Assembly: GCF_024296925.1 (NCBI RefSeq)
Contig: NZ_CP101125.1
Coordinates: forward strand, 2,730,501 to 2,794,500
DNA: 64,000 bases
DNA from: Pseudomonas nunensis
GTDB taxonomy: Bacteria; Pseudomonadota; Gammaproteobacteria; Pseudomonadales; Pseudomonadaceae
Reading direction: 5' to 3'
Both the position numbers and the translations under genes were made by a program. The notes under the pieces were generated by a model that did no database searches, was not told the origin of the DNA, and worked only from the letters and a program-made list of their open reading frames with translations. Shown here one piece after another: positions 53,365-62,477 of the stretch (the stretch's first letter is position 1; each line of letters starts with the position of its first letter).

Positions 53365-53976
53365 TTATGCCGCGGCGAACAGTTGCTCGCTGATTTGCGT
53401 GTGAGCATCGCTCAGGGCTTTGGTGCGCACTTCGTCGCCGTATGCCAGGCCATGGGCGCGAACGAACTCAATATCAGTGATGCCCAGAAAACCGAACAGC
53501 AGTTTCAAATAGTCTTCGTGAGCAACACCGGTCGCCTGACCGGCATGCAGGCCGCCAGCAGTCGAAACGATCACCAGTTTCTTGCCACCGCACAGGCCTT
53601 CAGGACCGGCTTCGGTGTAGCGGAAGGTCTGACCGGCAACGGCGATGCGGTCGATCCAGGCCTTGAGTTGGGTTGGAATGGTGAAGTTGTACATCGGCGC
53701 AGCAATCACGATGGCATCAGCGGCGATGAATTCGGCCAGGGTCGAAGCGCTCAGCTCGGCTTCGTGCTGTTGTGCGGCGTTGCGCAGTTCAGCGCTGGTG
53801 CCGGCAGCGACCAGGGTCGTGGCGGAGAAATGGCTGATGGCGTCAGCGGCCAGGTCACGGTAAGTCACGACGGCCGAAGCGTCAGCGGCTTGCCAGGCTT
53901 TGACCACTTCGCCACTCAGCTGACGGGAGGCCGAGTTGTCACCCAAAATGCTCGAATCGATATGCAACAGTTTCAT
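53365..53976 (-). CDS. azoR: FMN-dependent NADH-azoreductase
   Basis: A 203-residue flavodoxin-fold enzyme. It begins [21 protein letters not shown], the AzoR phosphate-binding opening, and carries [23 protein letters not shown] and VSTAGGLH. It reduces azo dyes and quinones with NADH through FMN, probably in quinone/electrophile defence. GGAG lies 7 bp before the ATG. Divergent from a LysR regulator with a 130-bp gap, the classic arrangement in which the regulator controls the reductase. Confidence 0.93.
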   Translation of the reverse strand: MKLLHIDSSILGDNSASRQLSGEVVKAWQAADASAVVTYRDLAADAISHFSATTLVAAGTSAELRNAAQQHEAELSASTLAEFIAADAIVIAAPMYNFTIPTQLKAWIDRIAVAGQTFRYTEAGPEGLCGGKKLVIVSTAGGLHAGQATGVAHEDYLKLLFGFLGITDIEFVRAHGLAYGDEVRTKALSDAHTQISEQLFAAA

Positions 53977-54106
53977 AAAGGATCTCCAGGTGAGGATCGC
54001 CACTCGAGCGATCTGATGGAGGAGATCCTACAGATGAATCTAATAGCTGATTAGCCCGCAACAATGCGATAGTTCGTCTCACTGATAGAACAATCGAGTT
54101 CACGCC

Positions 54107-55015
54107 ATGCAAGACCTGAATGATCTCTACTATTTCGCCAAGGTGGTCGAAGCCGGTGGTTTCGCCGCGGCCGGGCGTTTGCTGGGGATTCCAAAGTCGC
54201 GGCTGTCGCGGCGTATTGCCGAGCTGGAAGAACGCCTGGGCGCGCGGCTGCTGCAACGCACCACCCGGCAACTCAAGTTGACGGCCGTGGGAGAGCGTTA
54301 CCTGCGGCATTGTCAGGCGATGCTGCTGGAAGCGGAAATGGCTGACGAAGCGGTGGCCAGTATGTCCAGCGAGCCTCGGGGAAGATTGCGGGTTTCCTGC
54401 CCGGTGGGCCTGGCCCATCACATGTTGCCGACAGTGATCAGCAATTTCCTGGAGAAATACCCGCAGGTCCAGTTGGAAGTCTTGCTGCTCAATCGTCGGG
54501 TGGATCTGGTCACCGAGGGCGTCGATGTCGCGCTGCGGGTCCGCGAATTGGGGGATGAAGACCCATTGTTGGTCACCCGTCGCCTGCGCCAGGCGCAAAC
54601 GATGATCGTCGCCAGCCCCGCCTTTCTGCATGGCCGGGAGATCAATCACCCGGAAGACCTCAAGGGTTTGCCGGTGCTCGGCGCACTGGAGCCGGACCGC
54701 ATGGTGCATATCCGCATGCTCGATCAGCAGGGCAAAAGCTATGATTTGGCGCTGGAGGCACGGCTGGGCATTGACGACTTTATTGTGCGCCGGGCCTGCG
54801 CCCTCGCCGGCCAAGGCTTTACGGTCCTGCCGATGATGTATTGCGAACAGGAAATCGAGGACGGCTCGCTGATCCAGTTGTTGCCTGACTGGTCACTGCC
54901 TGGCGGCTGGCTGCAAGCGGTGTACCCTCATCGGCGCGGGGTCATGCCGGCGGTACGCGCCTGGCTCGACCATTTGATCGAATCATTCAATGCCTGCGGG
55001 GACCGTTTGATATGA
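54107..55015 (+). CDS. LysR-family transcriptional regulator
   Basis: A 302-residue LysR regulator. The N-terminal winged HTH is LNDLYYFAKVVEAGGFAAAGRLLGIPKSRLSRRIAELEERL (residues 4-44). The C-terminal part is an inducer-binding domain (GRLRVSCPVGLAHHMLPTVIS ... GVDVALRVRELGDEDPLLVTRRL), of the group with short aromatic or electrophile effectors. It is divergent from azoR and probably controls it and itself. A MmcQ/YjbR gene overlaps its stop by 4 bp. Confidence 0.9.
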   Translation: MQDLNDLYYFAKVVEAGGFAAAGRLLGIPKSRLSRRIAELEERLGARLLQRTTRQLKLTAVGERYLRHCQAMLLEAEMADEAVASMSSEPRGRLRVSCPVGLAHHMLPTVISNFLEKYPQVQLEVLLLNRRVDLVTEGVDVALRVRELGDEDPLLVTRRLRQAQTMIVASPAFLHGREINHPEDLKGLPVLGALEPDRMVHIRMLDQQGKSYDLALEARLGIDDFIVRRACALAGQGFTVLPMMYCEQEIEDGSLIQLLPDWSLPGGWLQAVYPHRRGVMPAVRAWLDHLIESFNACGDRLI

Positions 55016-55371
55016 AGGCTGGACGCATGAGCGAAGCGGATGTCGCAGACTTTTGCCTGGGGCTGCCCGGTGCACGGGAAGACTACAAATGGGGTGGCGT
55101 GCGGGTGTTTTCGATTGCCGGGAACAAGATGTTCGCGCTGCAGAACCTGCGGGGTGACTCCCTAGCGTTCAAGGTCGACAAGGATTTGTTTCTCGGTCAT
55201 TGCGACCGTCCGGGCATTCACCCGGCGCCATACCTGGCCCGGGCACAATGGATCATCATGCAGACGCCCTACCCGCTGGGCGCCGAAGAACTGCAAGCCT
55301 TGCTGCAACGTTCCCACCAATTGGTGGTGAGCAAGTTGCCCAAGCGCACCCAGGTCGGGTTGTTGCTCTAA
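55012..55371 (+). CDS. MmcQ/YjbR-family protein
   Basis: A 119-residue protein with the YjbR fold: DVADFCLGLPGAREDYKWGGVRVFSIAGNKMFAL, then LAFKVDKDLF and WIIMQTPYPLGAEELQALLQRSHQLVVSKLP. The CyaY-like fold is thought to bind DNA or proteins; its role is unknown. It overlaps the LysR stop (ATGA) and is translationally coupled. The tandem repeat array begins directly after its stop. Confidence 0.85.
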   Translation: MKAGRMSEADVADFCLGLPGAREDYKWGGVRVFSIAGNKMFALQNLRGDSLAFKVDKDLFLGHCDRPGIHPAPYLARAQWIIMQTPYPLGAEELQALLQRSHQLVVSKLPKRTQVGLLL

Positions 55372-55380
55372 AAACTGCAG

Positions 55381-56588
55381 AAGCCTGCGTTTGGCTGCGA
55401 AGCAGTCGTGAACCCAGAAGACGCGGTGTATGAGCAGAACCTCGTGCTCAGGTTTTACGACTGCTTTGCAGCCGGACGCTGCCTCGCGGTGCTCGACAGC
55501 TGCTACATGGACGTGTGGGTTTCGAAGAGCCAGCGTTTGGCTCGTGTAGCAGCTGGCGAAGCCTGCGTTCGGCTGCGAAGCAGTCGTGAATCCAGAAGAC
55601 GCGGTGTATCAGCAGAACCTCGTGCTCAGGTTTTACGACTGCTCCGCAGCCGGACGCTGCCTCGCGGTGCTCGACAGCTGCTACATGGGCGTGTGGGTTT
55701 CGAAGAGCCTGCGTTCGGCTCGTGTAGCAGCTGGCGAAGCCTGCGTTCGGCTGCGAAGCAGTCGTGAATCCAGGCGACGCGGTGTACCAGCAGAACCTCG
55801 CGCTCAGGTTTTACGACTGCTTCGCAGCCGGACGCTGCCTCGCGGTGCTCGACAGCTGCTACATGGGCGTGTGGGTTTCGAAGAGCCTGCGTTCGGCTCG
55901 TGTAGCAGCTGGCGAAGCCTGCGTTCGGCTGCGAAGCAGTCGTGAATCCAGGCGACGCGGTGTATCAGAAGTACCTCGCGCTCAGGTTTACGACTGCTCC
56001 GCAGCCGGACGCTGCCTCGCGGTGCTCGACAGCTGCTACGTGGACGTGTGGGTTTCGAAGAGCCAGCGTTTGGCTCGTGTAGCAGCTGGCGAAGCCTGCG
56101 TTCGGCTGCGAAGCAGTCGCGAATCCAGGCGACGCGGTGTATCAGCAGAACCTCGTGCTCAGGTTTTACGACTGCTTCGCAGCCGGACGCTGCCTCGCGG
56201 TGCTCGACAGCTGCTACATGGACGTGTGGGTTTCGAAGAGCCAGCGTTTGGCTCGTGTAGCAGCTGGCGAAGCCTGCGTTCGGCTGCGAAGCAGTCGTGA
56301 ATCCAGAAGACGCGGTGTATCAGCAGAACCTCGTGCTCAGGTTTTACGACTGCTCCGCAGCCGGACGCTGCCTCGCGGTGCTCGACAGCTGCTACATGGG
56401 CGTGTGGGTTTCGAAGAGCCTGCGTTCGGCTCGTGTAGCAGCTGGCGAAGCCTGCGTTCGGCTGCGAAGCAGTCGCGAATCCAGGCGACGCGGTGTATCA
56501 GCAGAACCTCGTGCTCAGGTTTTACGACTGCTCCGCAGCCGGACGCTGCCTCGCGGTGCTCGACAGCTGCTACATGGGCGTGTGGGTT
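55381..56588. repeat. Tandem array of seven 178-bp palindromic units
   Basis: The landmark AAGCCTGCGTT recurs at 55381, 55559, 55737, 55915, 56092, 56270 and 56448: a period of 178 bp (once 177, from a missing T in CAGGTTTTACGA). Copies differ at only a few positions. Each unit holds complementary arms (GGCTGCGAAGCAGTCG/CGACTGCTTCGCAGCC and GTAGCAGCTG/CAGCTGCTAC), so each can fold into a long hairpin. All frames stay open because the unit lacks stops, and 178 is not a multiple of three; the array is not coding. It fills the whole space between the convergent yjbR-like and DUF1294 genes. A related single palindrome lies at 59.8 kb. Confidence 0.95.
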
Positions 56589-56589
56589 T

Positions 56590-57018
56590 TTAGAAGAGGG
56601 TCGTTACATTTGCGCCAAGGAACAACTGGTCGATCCAGAACACCTGGTGCAGCAGCACGATGAGCCAGAACACCAGTTGGAACGAGACTTTGCGGGTCTT
56701 GTGTCGAAACACTTGCTGGGCCAGCAACGCACCTGGCCAGCCACCGGCCAGTTCCACAGCGTGCAAGACGTTTTCCGGGGTGCGCCAGGTGTCGGCGCGA
56801 GCCTTGCGCTTGTCGCTCCAGTAAAGGAAAAACGCGATCAGGCTGACCACCCCGTAAGCGGCCAGCGCAATCACTGAAGTCCCGCGCAGCCACAACATCA
56901 ACGAGCCATACAGCGGCAGCGCGCAGAGGACAGCGAACACCAGCAACTTCAAGCGAGGATGCTGGACCTGCCCCCCGGACGAGCGTCCGGGATTGTTCCG
57001 CGCGCTGGAATCACTCAT
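56590..57018 (-). CDS. DUF1294 membrane protein
   Basis: A 142-residue protein with about three hydrophobic helices ([55 protein letters not shown]). The core [45 protein letters not shown] is the DUF1294 signature. The ATG overlaps the uppP stop (ATGA), so the two genes are coupled. Its stop lies at the edge of the tandem array. Many relatives carry an N-terminal cold-shock domain, which is absent here. Confidence 0.85.
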   Translation of the reverse strand: MSDSSARNNPGRSSGGQVQHPRLKLLVFAVLCALPLYGSLMLWLRGTSVIALAAYGVVSLIAFFLYWSDKRKARADTWRTPENVLHAVELAGGWPGALLAQQVFRHKTRKVSFQLVFWLIVLLHQVFWIDQLFLGANVTTLF

Positions 57019-57845
57019 GGCTTGGCGGCAGCCCAATCAACCCAACCGAACTGCCAGGTCGCCAGGATCACCAGGCCGAACGCAATGCGGTACCAGGCAA
57101 ACGCCGCATAGCTGTGGCTGGCAATGAACTTGAGCAACGCCTTGACCGCAATCATCGCGAAGATAAATGCGGTGATGAAACCAATAGCAAACACCGGAAA
57201 GTCGGCTGGCACGAACAGGTGACGGTATTTGAATCCCGAATACACCGCCGCCGCCACCATGGTTGGCATCGCCAGGAAGAACGAGAACTCGGTTGCAGTC
57301 TTGCGCGACAGCCCGAACAGCAGGCCGCCAATGATCGTCGAGCCGGAACGCGAGGTCCCCGGGATCATTGCCAGACACTGGGCGAAGCCGACTTTCAGCG
57401 CGTCCTTCCAGGTGATGTCGTCGACCGTTTCGGCATGCACTTCATGCTGACGTTTCTCGGCCCACAACATGATGATCCCGCCTACGACCAGCGCCGCCGC
57501 CACGGTTATCGGATTGAACAGGTAGTGATGGATCAAGTCGGAAAAGATCACCCCCAACACCACAGCCGGCATAAAGGCGATCAACAGGTTGGCGGTGAAC
57601 CGGCGCGCGCTCGGCTGAGTCTTCAGGCCAGTCACCACATCGAGGATCTTGCGGCGAAACTCCCAGACCACGGCCAGGATCGCGCCCAACTGGATAATGA
57701 TGTTGAACGCAATCGCGCGCTCACCACCGAAGTCGAGCAAGTCCGCGACGATAATCTGGTGTCCGGTACTCGAAATGGGCAAAAACTCCGTCAGCCCTTC
57801 TACAACTCCTAGAATCAGTGCCTGAAAGGCGGTCCAAAGATCCAT
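57015..57845 (-). CDS. uppP: Undecaprenyl-diphosphatase UppP (BacA)
   Basis: A 276-residue inner-membrane enzyme that recycles undecaprenyl diphosphate for peptidoglycan synthesis and confers some bacitracin resistance. Both active-site motifs are present: [14 protein letters not shown] (residues 16-29) and [20 protein letters not shown]. The 276-residue length and about eight helices fit the family. I start at 57845 ([13 protein letters not shown]); the frame is open 24 bp further upstream. DUF1294 follows with a 4-bp overlap. Confidence 0.95.
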   Translation of the reverse strand: MDLWTAFQALILGVVEGLTEFLPISSTGHQIIVADLLDFGGERAIAFNIIIQLGAILAVVWEFRRKILDVVTGLKTQPSARRFTANLLIAFMPAVVLGVIFSDLIHHYLFNPITVAAALVVGGIIMLWAEKRQHEVHAETVDDITWKDALKVGFAQCLAMIPGTSRSGSTIIGGLLFGLSRKTATEFSFFLAMPTMVAAAVYSGFKYRHLFVPADFPVFAIGFITAFIFAMIAVKALLKFIASHSYAAFAWYRIAFGLVILATWQFGWVDWAAAKP

Positions 57846-57982
57846 CAATCCCCCAAAGACAATGCGCAAAGGCCTGCCCCGTTAATATTTTTAGTACGTC
57901 CACCGCGCTGAGCGTAGCTGAAGTCCGGCGCGCACAGGATCCCTACGAAACCGTAAAAATTCCGTGAAAAATCAACTTGGAT

Positions 57983-58009
57983 TCAGGTTTTTCCGCGCGA
58001 GGCCGAAAT
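57983..58009 (+). promoter_or_regulatory. FliA (sigma-28)-like promoter for the chemoreceptor
   Basis: TCAGGTTT, an 11-bp spacer and GCCGAAAT closely match the flagellar sigma-28 consensus TAAAGTTT-N11-GCCGATAA. It lies 128 bp upstream of the chemoreceptor ATG on the same strand. Sigma-28 control of chemoreceptor genes is established in Pseudomonas. Confidence 0.6.
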
Positions 58010-58136
58010 CCTATCAGAGATGCCTGATTAACGCGGCTGCGTTATTGGACTTGCGTCGCATGGTACTGACCGGCAAAGCGTGTTTGGATGCTGGCGGTCG
58101 TTTATGACAAGAATAAGAATCCGGAGTGACAGCGTT

Positions 58137-59771
58137 ATGAACAGCTTGCGCAGTGTGTCGATCAGCCGACGCTTGTGGCTCATCTTGATCGTGGCCATCG
58201 TGATGTTATTGACCTTGGGCATGCTCATGCTCAAACAGATCCACGATGACCTGTACCGCGCCAAAGTGCAGAAAACCCAGCATGTGGTGCAGACCGCCAG
58301 TGGCATTCTGACGTACTTCCATGACCTGGAAACTGCCGGCACCCTCACCCGGGAAGCTGCGCAGAAACAGGCGCTGACGGCGGTTCGCGGCTTGCGCTAT
58401 GACCAGAATGACTACTTCTGGATCAACGACCTGACGCCGGTGATGATCATGCACCCGGCCAACCCGAAACTCGAAGGCCAGAACCTCTCGACGATCCGCG
58501 ACCCGGACGGTTTTGCGCTGTTCAACGAAATGGTGGTCATCGCCAAGGCCAAGGGCGCCGGCATGGTCGATTACCGTTGGCCGAAACCGGGCGCCAGTGC
58601 GCCGGTGGAAAAAACCTCTTACGTCAAACTGTTCGAGCCTTGGGGCTGGATCATCGGGTCTGGCGTGTACATCGATGACATGCAGGCCGAGTTCTACGGG
58701 CAGGTCTGGAAAGCCTCGTTCATTGGCCTGGCGATTGCGCTGATCATGGCGCTGCTGGTGATCATGATCGCCCGCAGCATCGTGCGGCCGTTGCAGGAAA
58801 CCGTGAACGCCATGGCCAACATCGCCAGCGGCGAAAGCGACCTGACCCGCAGCCTCGATACCCACGGCCAGGATGAAGTCACGCAACTGGCGCGGCACTT
58901 CAATGCCTTCACCTCCAAGTTGCGCCTGGTAGTCGGCCAGTTGCAGGAGTCCGCCAGCGCTCTGGGCCAGTCGTCCAGCGACCTCGGCAACGACGCCGCC
59001 CAAGCCCAGCAACGCAGTCAGCAGCAGTCCCAGCAAATGGAGCTGGTGGCGACGGCGATCAATGAAGTGACCTACGGCGTGCAGGATGTGGCCAAGAACG
59101 CTGAGCACGCCGCCAGCGAAATGCGCGATGCCGAGTCCCAGGCGCAGCAAGGCCAGGTCAACATCGATGGCAGCTTGCAGCAGATCGACAAGCTCTCGGG
59201 GACGATCGATCAAGCCGTCGAAGTGATTCGCACCCTGGCCGCCGAAAGCAACCAGATCGGCAGCGTGCTGGAAGTGATTCGCTCGATTGCCGAACAAACC
59301 AACCTGCTGGCGCTCAACGCCGCGATTGAAGCGGCCCGGGCTGGCGAACAAGGGCGCGGGTTTGCGGTGGTGGCCGATGAGGTCCGCTTGCTCGCGCAGC
59401 GTACCCAGAAGTCCACGGCGGAAATCCAGGCGATGATCGAACGCCTGCAAAACCATTCCGAAGCGGCGGTCAAGGTGATCGGCGACAGCAGCCGTGCATC
59501 ACAACTGACCATCGAACAGGCCGGCCTCGCCGGTGCGAGCCTGAGCGCTATCGGCCAGGCCTTGCGCAACCTCAATGGGCTGAATGCTTCGATTGCCAGC
59601 GCGACCCTGCAACAGGCCCATGTGGTGGAAGACATCAACCAGAACGTCACCCAGGCCGCCGGTTTGTCCCACAGCACGGCATTGGCGGCGGAGCAATCGA
59701 GCCTGGCCAGTGTTCACCTCAGAGAGTTGAGCGAACAGTTGAACGGGTTGCTCAAGCAATTCCGCGTCTAA
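58137..59771 (+). CDS. Methyl-accepting chemotaxis protein with a Cache sensor
   Basis: A 544-residue chemoreceptor. The first transmembrane helix is [20 protein letters not shown]. The periplasmic part holds a single Cache domain ([44 protein letters not shown]), typical of receptors for small organic acids. A second helix ([19 protein letters not shown]), a HAMP domain and the cytoplasmic hairpin ([20 protein letters not shown], then [17 protein letters not shown]) follow. Start at 58137 has GGAG upstream; earlier in-frame starts would extend before the first helix. It has no C-terminal CheR pentapeptide. Confidence 0.93.
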   Translation: MNSLRSVSISRRLWLILIVAIVMLLTLGMLMLKQIHDDLYRAKVQKTQHVVQTASGILTYFHDLETAGTLTREAAQKQALTAVRGLRYDQNDYFWINDLTPVMIMHPANPKLEGQNLSTIRDPDGFALFNEMVVIAKAKGAGMVDYRWPKPGASAPVEKTSYVKLFEPWGWIIGSGVYIDDMQAEFYGQVWKASFIGLAIALIMALLVIMIARSIVRPLQETVNAMANIASGESDLTRSLDTHGQDEVTQLARHFNAFTSKLRLVVGQLQESASALGQSSSDLGNDAAQAQQRSQQQSQQMELVATAINEVTYGVQDVAKNAEHAASEMRDAESQAQQGQVNIDGSLQQIDKLSGTIDQAVEVIRTLAAESNQIGSVLEVIRSIAEQTNLLALNAAIEAARAGEQGRGFAVVADEVRLLAQRTQKSTAEIQAMIERLQNHSEAAVKVIGDSSRASQLTIEQAGLAGASLSAIGQALRNLNGLNASIASATLQQAHVVEDINQNVTQAAGLSHSTALAAEQSSLASVHLRELSEQLNGLLKQFRV

Positions 59772-59780
59772 ACGATCCCG

Positions 59781-59926
59781 TAGCAGCTGCCGAGCAGCGC
59801 GAGGCTGCGTTCGGCGGCGAAGCCGTCGCAAACCATGCAATCACGGTCTACCGGATACACCGCGATGGTTGATTTTACGACGGCTTCGCCGCCGAACGCA
59901 GCCTCGCGCTGCTCGGCAGCTGCTAC
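59781..59926. repeat. Long single palindrome related to the 178-bp array
   Basis: Arms of ~45 bp (GTAGCAGCTGCCGAGCAGCG... and ...CGCTGCTCGGCAGCTGCTAC) pair around a ~50-bp centre. The arms align with those of the tandem units at 55.4-56.6 kb, in the same order, so this is a single copy of the same element family. Confidence 0.9.
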
Positions 59927-59993
59927 GTGGGTTTGCGCTGGCGGATCCTACGGCTACAATCCGCTCCTCTTTTGACTCCCCCAAGGTACCGCC

Positions 59994-60557
59994 ATGTCCG
60001 GGCTTGAACTGTTTGCTGCCGCCCTCGGCGTGATCGCCGTCTGGCTGACGGTCAAACAGAACCCCTGGTGCTGGCCGATCGGCCTGGTGATGGTGCTGCT
60101 TTATAGCTGGATCTTCTTTGAGGTGAAGCTGTATTCGGACATGCTCCTGCAGGTGATCTACGCCGCGCTTCAGGTCTATGGCTGGTGGCAATGGACCCGC
60201 GCCGGCGATGCCCATCATGGCCGCCAAGTGACTGAACTGAGTACGCGTCCAATCCTGCTCGGGCTGGCCGCGGGTGCGGTCGGCAGCCTGTTGCTGGGTG
60301 CAGCCATGGCCCACTGGACCGATGCCGCGCAACCCTGGCTCGATGCCGCACTGACCGGTTTCAGCCTGGTGGCGCAGTTATGGATGGCGCAAAAACGTGT
60401 GCAGTGCTGGCCACTGTGGATCGTCCTGGATGTGATCTTTGTCAGCCTGTTCATTTATAAAGGCCTGTACCTGACCGCCGCTCTCTACGGCTTATTCACG
60501 TTGATTGCTGTGCAAGGCTGGCGTGAATGGCGTGCCGATCCGGCGTTGCACGCATGA
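59994..60557 (+). CDS. pnuC: Nicotinamide riboside transporter PnuC
   Basis: A 187-residue membrane protein with about seven helices. It shows the PnuC pattern: LTVKQNPWCWPIGLVMVLLYSWIFFEVKLYSDMLLQ, then YGWWQWTR, and in the C-terminal half WPLWIVLDVIFVSLFIYKGLYLTAALYG. It moves nicotinamide riboside by facilitated diffusion, with trapping by phosphorylation. The kinase gene overlaps its stop by 4 bp (ATGA), which supports a coupled uptake and trapping pathway. Confidence 0.92.
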   Translation: MSGLELFAAALGVIAVWLTVKQNPWCWPIGLVMVLLYSWIFFEVKLYSDMLLQVIYAALQVYGWWQWTRAGDAHHGRQVTELSTRPILLGLAAGAVGSLLLGAAMAHWTDAAQPWLDAALTGFSLVAQLWMAQKRVQCWPLWIVLDVIFVSLFIYKGLYLTAALYGLFTLIAVQGWREWRADPALHA

Positions 60558-61078
60558 AAGTGCTAGTGCTTACAGGACCTGAATCCAGCGGAAAGAGCTG
60601 GCTTTCGAGTGAGATTCTCGCCAATTTTGGCGGCATTTTGGTCAATGAATACGTTCGACACTTTATCGACAGCGAAGCACGCGAAACCCGCTACGATGAC
60701 ATTACTTCCATCGCACTTGGCCAACTGGCCTGGGAAGATGAAGCACGGGCGAAACGTCCGTCACTGTTGATTCTCGATACTCATCTTTTGAGCAATATCC
60801 TTTGGAGCCACACCCTGTTTAACGCTTGCCCGACATGGATCGAGCAAGCATTGCTGGCACGTCACTACGACCTGCATTTGCTGCTGAGCCCTGAAACCGT
60901 GGAGTGGCATGACGACGGTCAGCGTTGCCAACCGCAACTCGCAGAACGCCAGGCGTTTTTCCAGGCCAGCCATGATTGGCTAGACCTGCACCGCCAGCCT
61001 TTTCAGGTTCTGCACGGTGATTGGCAACAGCGCAAAGACTCAGCATTCGAGGTTGTCACGCGCCTGCTCGAGGCCTGA
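60554..61078 (+). CDS. nadR: Ribosylnicotinamide kinase (NadR kinase domain)
   Basis: A 174-residue P-loop kinase. Walker A GPESSGKS is at residues 8-15, followed by VNEYVRHFID and LLILDTHLLSNILW. It matches the C-terminal kinase domain of NadR. The N-terminal HTH and the adenylyltransferase domain of enterobacterial NadR are absent, so it should phosphorylate nicotinamide riboside to NMN but not act as regulator or make NAD. Coupled to pnuC. Confidence 0.85.
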   Translation: MKVLVLTGPESSGKSWLSSEILANFGGILVNEYVRHFIDSEARETRYDDITSIALGQLAWEDEARAKRPSLLILDTHLLSNILWSHTLFNACPTWIEQALLARHYDLHLLLSPETVEWHDDGQRCQPQLAERQAFFQASHDWLDLHRQPFQVLHGDWQQRKDSAFEVVTRLLEA

Positions 61079-61410
61079 CAGAAGCCCCTCCGCCCCGCCC
61101 TAACTGTCCATTTGTGAAACACCCCCTCCTGAGCGGACCCGCGAATTAAAGCGGTCCGCGCACTTCAGAACGAAAATGTTAAACCACTGATACACCCCTC
61201 CCTTTCAGCGCCCTGGCATGCTCTGCCGCCTGCTTGGACGGCGTTTTTGCGTGGCTCTGTCTCAGCGGCGTTACATAATTTTTTTGATTATTTCGAAAAT
61301 TAAAGTCAACCCACTGTTTTTAATAGAAAAACAAAAACCGGCACACCTTCTGCTCTCTTCCTCGCAACGCGGATACGGGCCAGCGTTTAATCACAGAAGG
61401 AATTGCCGCC
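61079..61410. other. Gap upstream of fapA: hairpin, then AT-rich control region
   Basis: GCGGACC-N13-GGTCCGC (about 61133-61159) is a hairpin that may end the pnuC-nadR transcript; no U-tract follows. The stretch 61260-61340 is AT-rich and probably holds the fap promoter. I looked for a sigma-54 site and found TGGCATGCTCTGC, whose spacing is off by 2 bp. Confidence 0.45.
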
Positions 61411-61848
61411 GTGGGGAAATTTGATAATCGCATTTACAGCCTCATGCTGATCGGATGCGCATTGGGCTCAAGTGTCAGTCTGCCTGTCCAGGCTGACAAC
61501 GGCATCATCACGATTAAACGTGACGTCCAGACGCGCAACGCAACGATTCCGCCGCTGATCCCCGATCCTCACCCCACCACCGTCAACGCCAACCCGTCCA
61601 AGCAGATCCTCACTCAAACGAACGAGTTGAGCGACGGCGATTTTGCCGGTGTCGCCAGTGGCGCAGGCATCAGTAACCTGGTGACTCAAAACACCAACAA
61701 CCTGGGCGGCAATATCAGCAACCAGCAGCAACTGTCCAACCTCCCTGCCGGACGTTCGGGCAACTCGGGCAGCGGCATTGCCAACATGGTCAATTCGAAC
61801 GTCCAGCAAGGCCTGGGTGCTCTGAAAATCATAACGGGAGACCGTTAG
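61411..61848 (+). CDS. fapA: Fap amyloid operon protein FapA
   Basis: A 145-residue exported protein with a signal peptide (MLIGCALGSSVSLPVQA). FapA acts in the periplasm as a chaperone-like partner that tunes the FapB/FapC ratio in fibres. GISNLVTQNTNNLGGNISNQQQ and GIANMVNSNVQQGLGALKIITG resemble family members. The start is GTG at 61411, with AAGGAA about 8 bp upstream. It is the first gene in the order fapA-fapB-fapC-fapD. Confidence 0.88.
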   Translation: MGKFDNRIYSLMLIGCALGSSVSLPVQADNGIITIKRDVQTRNATIPPLIPDPHPTTVNANPSKQILTQTNELSDGDFAGVASGAGISNLVTQNTNNLGGNISNQQQLSNLPAGRSGNSGSGIANMVNSNVQQGLGALKIITGDR

Positions 61849-61849
61849 C

Positions 61850-62422
61850 ATGAATCGTTCGCTGCTGATTATCGCCATGTTTTGCAGTGCATCGTCCTTT
61901 GCCCAATCTCCCGTCATCGACAACGCCGACATCGACAGTTCGGGCGCGCAGTACCAGGGCAACCTCGGGGTCAACCAGGCGGCGGGCGACCAGCAACAAC
62001 AGGTCAACGCCCGGGCCATCGCCATTGGCAACAACGCCAATGCATCTACACAGATTCGCCAACGGCTGCATTCACCCGCGGATCCCCACATCGACGCCAG
62101 CTCCAGCATTCAGGGTAACGCCTTCAGCAACGGTAACGGCGTGCTGGGCGTCAACCAGAGCGCGGGCGCCAACAACCAGCAGGCCAATGCCCTGCGGATA
62201 AGCATCAGTACACAGCCGCAAAGTATCGACGACAGCGTCCTCCTTCAACAGAACGTGGCGCTGATCAACAACTCCGATCCAACTGACTCCGCACCAGGCT
62301 ATCGCCGGGTCGCTACCAGCGATCAGGCCTTCACCGGTAGCCGTGGAGTCATTCAGTTGAATCAGAGCGCCGGGGTGGGAAACCGAACGGCCAACACCGT
62401 GAGCGTACGGGTCGCGGATTGA
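61850..62422 (+). CDS. fapB: Minor amyloid subunit FapB
   Basis: A 190-residue secreted protein with a signal peptide (cleavage near SFA-QS). It has imperfect amyloid repeats rich in Asn, Gln, Ser and Ala: GNLGVNQAAGDQQQQVNARAIAIG, GNGVLGVNQSAGANNQQANALRI and GVIQLNQSAGVGNRTANTVSV. FapB is thought to nucleate FapC fibres. It begins 1 bp after the fapA stop, so the genes are coupled. Confidence 0.93.
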   Translation: MNRSLLIIAMFCSASSFAQSPVIDNADIDSSGAQYQGNLGVNQAAGDQQQQVNARAIAIGNNANASTQIRQRLHSPADPHIDASSSIQGNAFSNGNGVLGVNQSAGANNQQANALRISISTQPQSIDDSVLLQQNVALINNSDPTDSAPGYRRVATSDQAFTGSRGVIQLNQSAGVGNRTANTVSVRVAD

Positions 62423-62477
62423 CCCAAAACAGGTAAAAAAAACAACACTTAACCTAAAATCAGTACGGAGAATCACC

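Noticed and set aside
55381..56588. Possible CRISPR array
   Set aside because: Units are 178 bp and nearly identical throughout, with no unique spacers and no cas genes nearby.
55408..56877. Long overlapping plus-strand frames (119-246 aa) with repeated NPEDAVYQQNLVL-type sequence
   Set aside because: They arise because the 178-bp repeat has no stop codons; frames shift with each unit, there is no ribosome binding site, and the sequence is explained by the palindromic repeat.
58206..59456. 416-residue minus-strand frame opposite the chemoreceptor
   Set aside because: Antisense shadow; biased composition and no start signal.
61215..61230. Sigma-54 promoter for fap (TGGCATGCTCTGC)
   Set aside because: The distance between the GG and GC elements is 2 bp short of the required spacing.
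61468..62109. 213-residue minus-strand frame across fapA-fapB
   Set aside because: Opposes two recognised fap genes with signal peptides and amyloid repeats.
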